Source: Nostoc sp. FACHB-892
Lineage (GTDB): Bacteria; Cyanobacteriota; Cyanobacteriia; Cyanobacteriales; Nostocaceae
DNA: 64,000 bases
Assembly: GCF_014698795.1 (NCBI RefSeq)
Contig: NZ_JACJTR010000011.1
Coordinates: 162,409-226,408, forward strand
Direction: 5' to 3'
In this document: positions 43,293-52,303 of the stretch, piece by piece
Layout of the letters: every line of letters begins with the position of its first letter
How positions within the stretch are numbered: the stretch's first letter is position 1
Position numbers and translations under genes: made by a program
Notes under the pieces: generated by a model
Seen by the model: only the letters and a program-made list of their open reading frames with translations
The model's database searches: none
What the model was told of the DNA's origin: nothing

Positions 43293-45284
43293 ATGTCATT
43301 GCAATCTGGATTAAACGCCTTAAAACAAAAACGTTATCAAGAAGCGGTTGAATTACTAGAACAATTCTGCCGCGATTGTGTTGAGCAAGATTCCTCAGAT
43401 TATCTTTCAGCACAGATGTGGCTGATGAAAGCCTATCAAGCCATAGGCGAAATCGAAAAAGCCAAGATGCTGTGTCAAAAGTTAATGATGAGTGAAAACC
43501 CACAGGCTCGTAGTTGGGCAGAACAAGCTAGTCAATCCTTCCGCCAAACCTCAGCAACCAAATCTAACGCCGGACAAAAAGCTGGTCGCGCCACTACTAC
43601 TGGAATAAAATTAGCGATGGGCGGTGTGGGTGGTAGTTTAGTGTTAGCTTCTGGTGTCACCATGACCTTACTATTTGGCATGGTCTTGGCTTTAGGTTTG
43701 AGTTTAGTATTTATTTTGGGTAGTAACGATCCACTCCAAGGGTTAGCGATCGCTATTGGTTTTACCCTAGTTTTTAATATTGCTGCCTTTTTCCTGTCTC
43801 CCTTTCTCATGGACTTAACCCAAAAATGGCTTTACCAAACTCGCTGGGTAGAGTTAGCAGAAGTTGAAACCCTCAGTCCAGAGACAGCTAAAGTTATTCG
43901 CCAAGTCTGTCAGCAGAAAAACCTGAAAACCCCACGACTAGGAATCATTAACGACCAAAACCCCACGGCTTTTACTTATGGTTCGTTACCTAACAGCGCC
44001 CGTTTAGTCGTCAGTCAAGGACTTTTCACTTATCTGGATGACGATGAAATTGCTACCGTTTATGCCCACGAATTAGGGCATATCGTTCACTGGGATTTTG
44101 CAGTGATGACTGTAGCTTCTACCTTAGTGCAAATTTGCTACCTAATTTACAGCACAGCCAGAAGATTTGGGCGTGGTGGCGATAGCAAAATTAAAGATGC
44201 TATGCAAACTGCTGGTCTAGTTGCCTACATATTTTATATCATTGGTACTTATCTACTGCTGTACCTCTCTCGGACACGAGAATACTTTGCTGACCATTTT
44301 GCAGCCGAAAGTACAGGTAATCCCAATGCATTATCTCGCGCTTTGGTAAAGATTGCCTATGGGATATTAGAAGAAGGTTCGCGGACACAAGAACCCAGTC
44401 GTTTAATTGAAGGGACTCGCGCCTTGGGTATCTATGACCATAAAGCCGCCGCTTCCACAGGAACCGCCTACCGCCTTGCATCCGATACGCAAAAAATTGG
44501 TCGCGTCTTTCTGTGGGATATGTTTAACCCTTGGGGCTGGTGGATGGAATTGAATTCAACTCACCCATTGACAGGTAAACGAGTTCGTGCTTTGAGCACC
44601 TATGCCGAACAATTGGGTTTACCGACTGAGTTTGATATGGGGCGAGTTATTGGAGAAGGTAAAACTCTGAGTAAGAGTAGGCTTTACGGCAATTTCTTTT
44701 TAGACGTTGTGCTGTATGGTGCTGAAACTATAGGTTTCTTCGTTGGCTTGGTAATGGGTGTGATTCTGTGGTCAAGTTCGCCAAATACAGGTTTAGCAAT
44801 TGGTGCGCCATTTATTGGCTTAGGAATGGGGATTATTGTTAAAGCCTTGGTGATGTTCCCCGACTACAAGCAAGCGCCAGAAACTGACATTCTCACTCTG
44901 ATGTCAGACCCTTACGCCAGTCCGTTGCGTGGACAACCAGCAAAACTTGAAGGTCTACTAATTGGTCGTGGCGACGCTGGTTATAAGTTTGGTTCCGATT
45001 TAAAAATTCAGGATCGTAGTGGGATGCTTTATCTCCACTACGCCTCACGCTTTGGGCCAATCGGCAATTTCCTGTTTGGGATGAAGAGAGTCCAAAGCTT
45101 GATTGGTGAACAAGTAGGGGCTGTGGGTTGGTTCCGTCGAGGTGTTGCACCTTGGATGGATCTGATTCAACTCCAAAGTAAAAATGGCACTATTGTCAAC
45201 AGTTACCATCGCTTCTGGTCATTCATCCTTGGCGGTGGATCAATTATCGTGGGAGTGGTCTTGATTATGTTGTTGAGCAGCTAG
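43293..45284 (+). CDS. M48-family membrane metalloprotease with N-terminal TPR-like domain
   Basis: The 663-residue protein has an N-terminal helical TPR-like region (about residues 1-85), two membrane helices (about 110-165) and the zinc protease domain with YAHELGHIVHWDF (HExxH) and the third ligand in SRTREYFADHFAAE. Further membrane helices (VVLYGAETIGFFVGLVMGVI and the C-terminal FILGGGSIIVGVVLIMLL) follow. HtpX-like enzymes degrade damaged membrane proteins; a role in membrane quality control is a family-level inference. AGGGAGA precedes the ATG. Confidence 0.9.
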   Translation: MSLQSGLNALKQKRYQEAVELLEQFCRDCVEQDSSDYLSAQMWLMKAYQAIGEIEKAKMLCQKLMMSENPQARSWAEQASQSFRQTSATKSNAGQKAGRATTTGIKLAMGGVGGSLVLASGVTMTLLFGMVLALGLSLVFILGSNDPLQGLAIAIGFTLVFNIAAFFLSPFLMDLTQKWLYQTRWVELAEVETLSPETAKVIRQVCQQKNLKTPRLGIINDQNPTAFTYGSLPNSARLVVSQGLFTYLDDDEIATVYAHELGHIVHWDFAVMTVASTLVQICYLIYSTARRFGRGGDSKIKDAMQTAGLVAYIFYIIGTYLLLYLSRTREYFADHFAAESTGNPNALSRALVKIAYGILEEGSRTQEPSRLIEGTRALGIYDHKAAASTGTAYRLASDTQKIGRVFLWDMFNPWGWWMELNSTHPLTGKRVRALSTYAEQLGLPTEFDMGRVIGEGKTLSKSRLYGNFFLDVVLYGAETIGFFVGLVMGVILWSSSPNTGLAIGAPFIGLGMGIIVKALVMFPDYKQAPETDILTLMSDPYASPLRGQPAKLEGLLIGRGDAGYKFGSDLKIQDRSGMLYLHYASRFGPIGNFLFGMKRVQSLIGEQVGAVGWFRRGVAPWMDLIQLQSKNGTIVNSYHRFWSFILGGGSIIVGVVLIMLLSS

Positions 45285-45341
45285 TCTGCTGTCAAAGCAT
45301 TTCTCAGTCCATCCAAGCTGTGAAATCCCCTACACTTTCCT

Positions 45342-45370
45342 TCTCTGCGAGACGCTACGCGAACAGGTAA
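45342..45370. repeat. GCGAGACGCTACGCG repeat fragment
   Basis: CTCTGCGAGACGCTACGCGA belongs to the GC-rich dispersed repeat type seen at 52190, 48855, 63652 and inside the STAND gene at 58531. Confidence 0.6.
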
Positions 45371-45415
45371 GTGTAGGCTTCTGTGCGACTCCTCTATCAG
45401 GGCATTAACTGAGCT

Positions 45416-47245
45416 TTAAGACCTGGCGCTATTGTTTTCAACTCTCATGAATGAGCCTAGGGTGATGAATTTACCAACGAGATTATCAAGCTTGATAACC
45501 TTAGTTGAATCCTGTTGTAGGATCTCAAAGTTAGAAACAATGCTGCTGTAGTCTAGTGTGGCATTACCAGGGCTAGAGTTGAAAATGCCGCCACCATGCC
45601 CAGACTCGTAACTACCAGAGATAAGTTCAATCCCGAAGGCTTTATTGTGTTTGATAGTGCTATTGCCCACTGTTAGGGTGGCATCATTATAGATGCCACC
45701 GCCAAGATGTGCCTGATTGCCGCTAATGCTGCTATAACTCACGTCAAGGATGCCAAAATTGTAGCCGTCTCCCGGAGCAGAATTAGAATTATAGATGCCG
45801 CCGCCTTCATCATTGGCATAGTTATTACGGATGGTGCTTTTACTCACGGATAGGCTGCCTGCGTTATAGATGCCGCCTCCAGTAGATGCATTATTATCAC
45901 TGATGGTGCTATTTTCCAGCGTAACGCTGCCATAGATTAGTACATCTGGTCCACGGTAACCAAAGATGATCTCGCCTGCGTTATAGATGCCGCCACCGTT
46001 ATTTGTTGCCGAGTTGTCATTAATGGTGCTGTTACTAACGGTTATAGTACCTTCGCTGTAAACCCCGCCGCCGTTGTTTGTCGCTGAGTTGCCAGTGATG
46101 GTGCTGCTACTCACAGTTATAGTGCCACCAATTGTAGTGCCACCGATTGCAGTGCCGCCAATATAGATACCGCCGCCATATTCCGCAATGTTGCCAGTAA
46201 TGGTGCTGCTACTCACGGTTATAATGCCATTACCCTCGTTAAGACTGATACCCTCATAGACACCACCGCCATTATAGATACCGCCGCCGTATTCCGCAGT
46301 GTTGCCAGTGATGCTGCTTTCATCCACTGTGAGAGTAACACTACTGTAGATGCCGCCGCCGTTGCTGGCGTGATTGCCAGTAATACTGCTGTTACTCACG
46401 GTTATAGCGCCTTCATAGATACCATAGATACCGCCGCCGTATTCCGCAGTGTTGCCAGTGATGCTGCTTTTATCCACTGATAGAATGCCAGAGCTGAAGA
46501 TGCCGCCACCACCGTAATAGCTGGATCGGAAGTTGACACTATTACCCTTGATGAGGCTGTTATTCACTGTTATGGTGCCAAATTCGGAACCATAAATGCC
46601 GCCACCGTCGTATTCCGCAGTGTTGCCCCTGATGGTGCTGTTACTCACAGTAACAATACCGATATTGGGGCTGCCGTCTTCCTTAAAGATATAGTTGAAG
46701 ATACCGCCACCCTGATTGGCGTTGTTGTCAGCGATGGTGCTTTTATCCACCGATAGGGTACCAGAATTGAAGATGCCGCCACCATTGTTTGTTGCCGAGT
46801 TGCCAGTAATGGTGCTGTTGCTCACCGATAGGGTGCCAGAGTTGAAGATACCACTGCCGTATTCCGCAGTGTTGCCAGTAATAGTACTGTTGCTCAAGTT
46901 AAAGATGCCTTGATTAGAGATGGCACCGCCTCCTCCAACCTTTTTGTAGCTATTGGTAATATTCAGCCCGCTAATTGCAGCTGTTACACCATTGCCAATG
47001 TCAAAAACACGAGAAGCACTATCACTACTAATAGTTAGTAAGTCTGGATTTGTGCCTTGAATAGTCAAGTCATCTGTGATACTCAGACTACTACCACTCA
47101 AACTGATGGTATGAGCGAGTCCATCATTAAACAGCCCACCAAAATTGATGATGTCTTTTCCTGCTAAGGCATTAGCATCTAGAATTGCCTGCCGTAGTGA
47201 ACCTGCATCACTGTTCTTGGCGTTAGTAACGGTAAATATAGACAC
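45416..47245 (-). CDS. Parallel beta-helix repeat protein (Pmp/CSLREAI-like)
   Basis: The 609-residue protein starts with a CSLREAI-type motif (DAGSLRQAILDANALAG) and continues with about 18 repeats built on STITGNTAEYGGGIYN, the pattern of right-handed beta-helix surface proteins such as chlamydial Pmp and cyanobacterial adhesins. No Sec signal is present, which fits type I secretion or another leaderless route. The C-terminus has no RTX or autotransporter barrel. Role in surface attachment is inference. Confidence 0.82.
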   Translation of the reverse strand: MSIFTVTNAKNSDAGSLRQAILDANALAGKDIINFGGLFNDGLAHTISLSGSSLSITDDLTIQGTNPDLLTISSDSASRVFDIGNGVTAAISGLNITNSYKKVGGGGAISNQGIFNLSNSTITGNTAEYGSGIFNSGTLSVSNSTITGNSATNNGGGIFNSGTLSVDKSTIADNNANQGGGIFNYIFKEDGSPNIGIVTVSNSTIRGNTAEYDGGGIYGSEFGTITVNNSLIKGNSVNFRSSYYGGGGIFSSGILSVDKSSITGNTAEYGGGIYGIYEGAITVSNSSITGNHASNGGGIYSSVTLTVDESSITGNTAEYGGGIYNGGGVYEGISLNEGNGIITVSSSTITGNIAEYGGGIYIGGTAIGGTTIGGTITVSSSTITGNSATNNGGGVYSEGTITVSNSTINDNSATNNGGGIYNAGEIIFGYRGPDVLIYGSVTLENSTISDNNASTGGGIYNAGSLSVSKSTIRNNYANDEGGGIYNSNSAPGDGYNFGILDVSYSSISGNQAHLGGGIYNDATLTVGNSTIKHNKAFGIELISGSYESGHGGGIFNSSPGNATLDYSSIVSNFEILQQDSTKVIKLDNLVGKFITLGSFMRVENNSARS

Positions 47246-47277
47246 TGAGGTTACTCCAATGTTTTTGGCGGTGTAAA

Positions 47278-47302
47278 ATAAAACGACCCTGGGTCGTTTT
47301 AT
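47278..47302 (-). promoter_or_regulatory. Perfect palindrome in the leader of the beta-helix gene
   Basis: ATAAAACGACCC, one T, then GGGTCGTTTTAT are exact mirror arms 33 bases before the ATG. As minus-strand RNA this is a stem ending in UUUUAU, so it can act as a terminator or attenuator ahead of the coding region, or as a protein-binding operator. Confidence 0.65.
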
Positions 47303-48112
47303 ATCTGAATTTCACGGGATTTGGAAAATCTTTCTCATAGAAGAAGAGAAATTTTGAATTTTCTGCTTCTGCTATCGGGAAGGGGGTTAGATTTTTCGTG
47401 GGCTTTTGCAGATGACCTAAATAGTTAGGTAGTTACCTGTGCCTGAATTGCTAAAATCACCGCCGTCGGTGTTAGTACCCATTGGCACTCAAGTCTTTTG
47501 CTTTCAAATGCCAACACAAAAAAACATCTCAGTATATGGCTGAAACCTAGATTTTTTCTTGCAGTTGTTTTAAGTAAGAAGTGCAAAATTATACGCTTCG
47601 GAAATTTTAAAACATTCTTTAAGAGTGTTAATAAAGAAAAATAATCTATTATTCGACACTTGAAAATAGGAAACATCCAAATAACCTGATAATAGTTAAA
47701 TACCGAAAACTTGTTTGTATGTCTATATTTCAATAAAGATGTTTGCAGAATCTTTATGTTATGGCTAATAAATCTAAGTATGTTGGCGTAAATAATTAAA
47801 GGTTTACAATGATAATCTTAGTGCTTAAATGCGGGCGAAATTCTTACATAAAAGCTAATTTCAAGATATTTTATATTACTTAATATAGTTTGATTTATTC
47901 TCGCTTACTTACTTACTATACAAGCCCTGAGCTTGATGTATTCTTTATATTTTGCTATATCTCATTTGCGTAATAACCTGAAACCTGACTGATTAGACTA
48001 TGCTCCAATTGCTTAATTACAAGCAATATCTCTAAGCTGCTAAACGTAAGCAATAAGTAGTATATGGGGTTAATTTTGTCAAAATCCCTGCTTGGAAGAG
48101 GAGCCTAGTACC
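47303..48112. other. Long AT-rich gap upstream of the beta-helix gene
   Basis: No gene is supported. A minus-strand stretch near 47425-47484 reads MGTNTDGGDFSNSGTGNYLT and stops, which may be a decayed gene end. The rest is AT-rich and could be a long leader. Confidence 0.4.
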
Positions 48113-48205
48113 ACAAGACGGAAGTCAAAAGTCAAAAGTACTATAGGATAAGTTCTTTGAGGATTTTCAATCGTTGCTCTATTTATGCCGTAACGTACTA
48201 GACTG
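48113..48205. repeat. Dispersed element, intact copy
   Basis: ACAAGACGGAAGTCAAAAGT through GATAAGTTCTTTGAGGATTT and GTTGCTCTATTTATGCCGTA corresponds to the element at 16086-16290, here without the internal insertion. It is probably a remnant of a mobile element or MITE. Confidence 0.6.
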
Positions 48206-48218
48206 AGCCATCGTTTCC

Positions 48219-48515
48219 CTATAAACTTCCATTTTTGGGTGGCTGATTATCTGGGAAATCAAATTGGTCAGGAAAATCGGTCAAATCTGCGATTACTTCC
48301 CAATCAGACTCAAGCGTTAGTGCTTTACAAATTTCTTTAAACTTGTCAACTTTAATTTCCTGTCCTTGAAAAAATTTTTGAATAGTACTGCGACCGACTA
48401 CACCTGCTAAGTAATTAGCAAAACTTAATTGTGTTCCATGCAATCTTTTAAGAGCTTTCTCAGCTTGTTCTAAACCTTTGGGAGTGGCTTTGAGCGTTTG
48501 TCTCTTCTTGCTCAT
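48219..48515 (-). CDS. Solo HTH domain of the type found at the N-terminus of STAND NTPases
   Basis: The 98-residue protein (LKATPKGLEQAEKALKRLHG, SFANYLAGVVGRSTIQKFFQ, GQEIKVDKFKEICKALTLES) matches the small helix-turn-helix domain that usually begins cyanobacterial NB-ARC/WD40 proteins. Here it ends after a short Pro/Asp-rich tail with no NTPase attached. It may be a free regulator or what remains of a larger gene; no NTPase-coding sequence follows downstream. Confidence 0.7.
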   Translation of the reverse strand: MSKKRQTLKATPKGLEQAEKALKRLHGTQLSFANYLAGVVGRSTIQKFFQGQEIKVDKFKEICKALTLESDWEVIADLTDFPDQFDFPDNQPPKNGSL

Positions 48516-48842
48516 GCGTTGCAGTTGGAGTGGCAGCTAACAAAGTGAAGGTAACTGATCATGATTTTCGGAAAATGGTGTTAGTAGTTAGGAATTGTCA
48601 ATCTTGCATACTTTTTTTACTCTGGTATCGTTTGTCTAAAGTTTGCACCAGTCAAGCTTTGACTGGATGAAATCCTCGGGTATGGCTGGGCTGGTGAAAA
48701 CGAGGCTTTATGTTAGATACAGCTTGATTATGAGATTTTACGGAATGTAGCACAATATTTTTTCAGAAGTGAGTAAATAACTGGCTGTAGCAGAATTTCA
48801 ATGCAGCAGTTTTCTTTTGCATGAGGTACAAAGTCACTGGTT

Positions 48843-48950
48843 TTGAGGCAAGAGGCAGATCGCGCAGCGTGTCGTAGACAAGGCAGGAGGCAGGAGGGAG
48901 AAGATTGAAGGAGGCAGGAGGCAGTTGGCAGAAGGCAGGAGGTTCAATGT
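48843..48950. repeat. GGCAGGAGGCAG short tandem repeats
   Basis: Units such as GGCAGGAGGCAGGAGGGAGA and GGAGGCAGGAGGCAGTTGGC are repeated irregularly, with a GC-rich fragment (GCGCAGCGTGTCGTAGACAA) embedded at about 48860-48880. The array abuts the truncated tnpB. Confidence 0.75.
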
Positions 48951-48978
48951 TTTGTAGGGGATTCAAACTCCCTCCTAA

Positions 48979-49479
48979 ATTGGGGCCACCAAATTAAAAA
49001 TTGTCATTTCAAAAGGATTAGTACAGTTTGCTATTGATTTTGGAATGGGATTGCGGTTTGAAGATTTGTCTGGTTGTCGTCAGACGATGAGGCAAAATAA
49101 AAAGACAAAATCTGATAGCGAAGCGGTAGCGAGTCTTCGAGCGTCTGCTGCAAATAATCGTGATGCATGGGCATTCTATCAGCTTGAATTGTTTGCTAGA
49201 TATAAAGCAATTCGTGCAGGCATACCTGTTGAGTCTGTACCAGCACCATATACCAGTAAATCAGATCACCGCAATGGTGTACTCAAAGTCCGAAATGGAG
49301 ATTGGTTTAGGGGATTTGATGGCTATAGGTGCAATGCTGATTGGAATGCTTTTCAGAATACTGGTCAATGGTTAGGTTTTTCATGCCCTCTGGGTCTTAA
49401 GGAAACTGTGGTTGCAATGGCTACAGTTGATGTAGAGGGTGCGGTCAATGACAGTCCGTTAACTGGCGTTGCGTCTTAG
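48979..49479 (+). pseudogene. 5'-truncated TnpB-type (IS200/IS605 OrfB) gene
   Basis: Homology begins without a start codon at about 49009 and continues as SKGLVQFAIDFGMGLRFEDL (RuvC-II Glu), NNRDAWAFYQLELFARYKAI, GIPVESVPAPYTSKSDHRNG and GYRCNADWNAFQNTGQW (RuvC-III Asp), ending at 49479. The N-terminal half of TnpB is absent, and the usual zinc-finger Cys pairs are missing. SEAVASLRASAA is encoded by an inserted dispersed repeat. The protein cannot be a complete RNA-guided nuclease. Confidence 0.8.
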
Positions 49480-49547
49480 CGGGTGGATTTATCCCCCGCT
49501 AAGACAACCGCTAGAATCGCCGTCAATTTATTGACGGCGAGTGTCAA
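49474..49547 (+). mobile_element. Right-end hairpins of the tnpB element (omega-RNA-like)
   Basis: TCTTAGCGGG pairs with CCCGCTAAGA (49474-49504), and CGCCGTCAA pairs with TTGACGGCG (49518-49539), followed by AGTGTCAATC. This is the position of the transposon right end and of the guide-RNA scaffold in IS200/IS605 elements, and it appears intact although the gene is truncated. The second hairpin also lies just after the convergent mazG stop. Confidence 0.6.
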
Positions 49548-49550
49548 TCA

Positions 49551-50366
49551 TCAACTTTCTTTGGCAAGTTGGGCTTTTGCCTGTTGCCACAACTTTTCTA
49601 ACTCATCTAAACTGTAATCAGAAAGGGGGCGGTCAACAACTGCCTCTATTTTTTCTAATCGCTGGACAAATCGCTGATTTGTGCCTTGCAAAGCAGCACT
49701 AGGATCAAGATTATGCCAACGGGCTAGCTGAATAACTGCAAACAGTAAATCGCCTAATTCTGCTTCTTGTCGTTCTGGTGTTTCCTCAGCTAAAGCCTGT
49801 TGAAACTCCCCCAACTCTTCATGAAACTTATCCCAAACGCCCTGAATATTCTCCCATTCAAACCCGATAGCCGCAGCCTTTTGAGAAATTTTCATCGCCG
49901 CCGTCAGTGGGGGAAGAGTGCGCCCATAACGACCGAGTTTAGCACTAAGTTTTTGCGCCTCTGGAGATGCTTCGCCTTTTTCTGCAGCTTTGATTTGTTC
50001 CCAATTTTGCCGCACCTCATCCACACTTGTCACCGAAACATCACCAAAAACATGGGGATGACGGCGAATCAACTTTTGGGAAATCCCCTGAGTTATTTCT
50101 TTCAAAGAAAATTGTCCAGATTCGCTAGCAATTTGGGCTTGCAATACCACCTGTAATAATAAATCGCCTAACTCCTCTGCGATCGCACCCTTATCCCCAC
50201 TCTTAATTGCATCCACCACCTCATAAGCTTCCTCAATCACATAAGGAGTAAGAGTTTCAGGAGTTTGCGCCAAATCCCAAGGACAACCACCATTAGGCGA
50301 TCGCAACTTCGCCACCACCTCAATCAACTCCTGCAACGCCGCCAAACTCTCATTTTTATTTTCCAT
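49551..50366 (-). CDS. mazG: Nucleoside triphosphate pyrophosphohydrolase
   Basis: The 271-residue protein has two MazG all-alpha domains: PNGGCPWDLAQTPETLTPYV with EEAYEVVDAI and EELGDLLLQVVLQA in the first, and EELGEFQQAL with EAELGDLLFAVIQLARW in the second. The E-x-x-E-x12-28-E-x-x-D metal motif is present. It hydrolyses non-canonical or excess NTPs to NMP and PPi. The upstream gap carries a CCTCTGCG-CTTTGCG repeat. Confidence 0.94.
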   Translation of the reverse strand: MENKNESLAALQELIEVVAKLRSPNGGCPWDLAQTPETLTPYVIEEAYEVVDAIKSGDKGAIAEELGDLLLQVVLQAQIASESGQFSLKEITQGISQKLIRRHPHVFGDVSVTSVDEVRQNWEQIKAAEKGEASPEAQKLSAKLGRYGRTLPPLTAAMKISQKAAAIGFEWENIQGVWDKFHEELGEFQQALAEETPERQEAELGDLLFAVIQLARWHNLDPSAALQGTNQRFVQRLEKIEAVVDRPLSDYSLDELEKLWQQAKAQLAKES

Positions 50367-50416
50367 ACCTCTGCGTACCTCTGCGCTTTCCTTTGCGTCC
50401 CTTTGCGTTAAAAAAA

Positions 50417-51004
50417 TTATTTCTTTACTCTTACCCGACGACCACCACCCCTCACTTTCCGCCTCTTAATTTTGCCACTAGGAAGCAACCCCCGAACCCC
50501 CTGCTTTTTAAAACGCTTATAAGCCGAACTCCCCCAATCGCTCAGAGAATGACTCATTGCACCGAGTTCCAACCCCAAAAACAGGGCGATGTATTCAGTA
50601 TCGTATTGCACGAGCGATCGCCCCACACTTTGTCCCAAATCTTGCCAAGTAAAGCTTAGATTCCATAACCTTTCGGCGACCGCCAAAACGAAAATTGCCA
50701 CAATAGCAAGCAAACACCCCAGATAAAGTATCCGTAGAATCGTGCCAATAATCGGCCCGTGGGATAAAAAAGAACGATGCCGCAGACTTTTTTGATAAGG
50801 TAGCCAAATCCAGCGCAAGAAACCCCAGCGTTGAAATTGCACAGAGTAAATATCCAAATCGGGGCCAAACATCAGCCCGCCAAAGAGAAACCCAGCTGCA
50901 ACTAACAAAGTCGCATTACTACTGCGAGTTTGCCAGAAAGTAATGCCCGCCACGAACGGCAGAGTATACATAGTAATGCGATCGTGCGTTCGGCCAGAGG
51001 GCAT
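50417..51004 (-). CDS. DUF2227-like putative metal-binding membrane protein
   Basis: The 195-residue protein has conserved His/Asp motifs SGRTHDRIT, FGPDLDIYSVQ, LRHRSFLSHGP and HSLSDW, and three to four membrane helices, as in YdjM-related metal-dependent hydrolases and DUF2227. Function is unproven. The C-terminus is very basic (KIKRRKVRGGGRRVRVKK) and may contact nucleic acid or lipid head groups. Confidence 0.8.
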   Translation of the reverse strand: MPSGRTHDRITMYTLPFVAGITFWQTRSSNATLLVAAGFLFGGLMFGPDLDIYSVQFQRWGFLRWIWLPYQKSLRHRSFLSHGPIIGTILRILYLGCLLAIVAIFVLAVAERLWNLSFTWQDLGQSVGRSLVQYDTEYIALFLGLELGAMSHSLSDWGSSAYKRFKKQGVRGLLPSGKIKRRKVRGGGRRVRVKK

Positions 51005-51124
51005 CTTAAATCCTTCCTCTCTGAGTAACAGAATAATGAGTCAGTATAAGAGAAAAAAAGAATTTCTTAAAACTACTAGCGCAATGCGAAATCTTTTGCT
51101 ATATTAATTAAGGATTAGTCAAAC

Positions 51125-51197
<73 letters not shown>

Positions 51198-51368
51198 TTA
51201 AGTCAATTAAGGCTAGAAACAACTTATATGTGGTTTCTAGTCTTTTTTAAATGGATTCGCAATATTTAATTAACCAGCCACTACTAACCCATCTTCCATA
51301 TCTTCAGAATAGAGAATGCTTGCTCTTGCCGATAGGGCATAAAAAATAATTAGACTCTCCTAAAACAA

Positions 51369-52112
51369 TTAATCAGTAGTTAATACTGAAGCAAGAAGGT
51401 CAGGACAAGACAGATGCGGGCAATGTCCAGAAGGTAGCTCAATGGCATCGACTCCTAAGCGTTTTCGTGCAGCGTAGCGTGACCATGTAGGAGACAAGAT
51501 TCGGTCATTGGTACAGACAATATATTTACGTTCAATATGCGGCAAAGCTTTTAAAGAGTTAGTTTCAAATATATATGCCATAGATTGTTGCGAACGACTT
51601 TTCGAGATTGCCCACTGTGCTACATCCGGTTGACAATCATGATAGAAAAACTCCCTTAATACTGCTTCGTCTGAATAATCTTTGCCTACGGAAGCTGGTT
51701 CAAACATATCAGGCTCATCGTAGAACTGTTGGAGTTTACTTGGCTCTTTTGGCTGGTAATTGAATGATTTGAGCGTATCAGAATCAAGACGATGAGCAAA
51801 TTGGTCGAGTGTACTGATTCCGGGATAAGGTATCAGCGCAGCCACAAACACTAGTTGACGCACTTTTACCGCTTCAGCAACCAGGGGAATGATACTACCA
51901 GCCATTGAGTGACCGACTAGGACAATATCATCATCAGTTTTTGGCAGCGCTTGAATTACTGTATCTGCAAATTGAGACAAAGTAGCAGATGCATTTTCAA
52001 TTGGCAAATCCATTGCTACGGCTTTGTGACCCTGTGTTTCTAAGTAGGGAATTAGCAAATCCCAACACCAAGTAGCCTGGAAAGCACCGTGAACTAGACA
52101 ATATAGACTCAT
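51369..52112 (-). CDS. Alpha/beta hydrolase (methylesterase / salicylate-binding esterase-like)
   Basis: The 247-residue protein has LVHGAFQATWCWDLLIPYLE, the nucleophile motif VLVGHSMAGSIIPL (Ser) and the C-terminal ELPSGHCPHLSCPDLLA (His), and resembles plant MES/hydroxynitrile-lyase-type esterases. The substrate is unknown. Upstream lies a GC-rich dispersed repeat at 52190. Confidence 0.85.
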   Translation of the reverse strand: MSLYCLVHGAFQATWCWDLLIPYLETQGHKAVAMDLPIENASATLSQFADTVIQALPKTDDDIVLVGHSMAGSIIPLVAEAVKVRQLVFVAALIPYPGISTLDQFAHRLDSDTLKSFNYQPKEPSKLQQFYDEPDMFEPASVGKDYSDEAVLREFFYHDCQPDVAQWAISKSRSQQSMAYIFETNSLKALPHIERKYIVCTNDRILSPTWSRYAARKRLGVDAIELPSGHCPHLSCPDLLASVLTTD

Positions 52113-52189
52113 ATAGCAATCCTAAATCATTTGTGAAAATTATATATCTCTTTCTTCTTTCTTCCCTTTGCGCCCAAAGCCAGTACTTT

Positions 52190-52250
52190 GCGGTAGCCTG
52201 CGGCAAGCCGCTTCTCTACGAGACGCTCCGCGAATGCGTCTACGTTTTCT
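52190..52250. repeat. GC-rich dispersed repeat
   Basis: GCGGTAGCCTGCGGCAAGCC, CTTCTCTACGAGACGCTCCG and CGAATGCGTCTACG form a composite palindromic repeat, the fullest copy of its family in this window (others at 45342, 48860 and 63652). Confidence 0.75.
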
Positions 52251-52303
52251 TATTTATATTTTTCACGAATCAAATAGGACTGCTATAGGATTCCTATATG
52301 TAT

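Noticed and set aside
47425..47733. 102-codon minus-strand frame
   Set aside because: Composition is that of AT-rich non-coding DNA; a different frame at its end (MGTNTDGGDFSNSGTGNYLT) looks more protein-like but is only about 20 codons.
48979..49479. Functional TnpB nuclease
   Set aside because: The N-terminal half with the first RuvC Asp and the zinc-finger cysteines are missing, so only a remnant is called.
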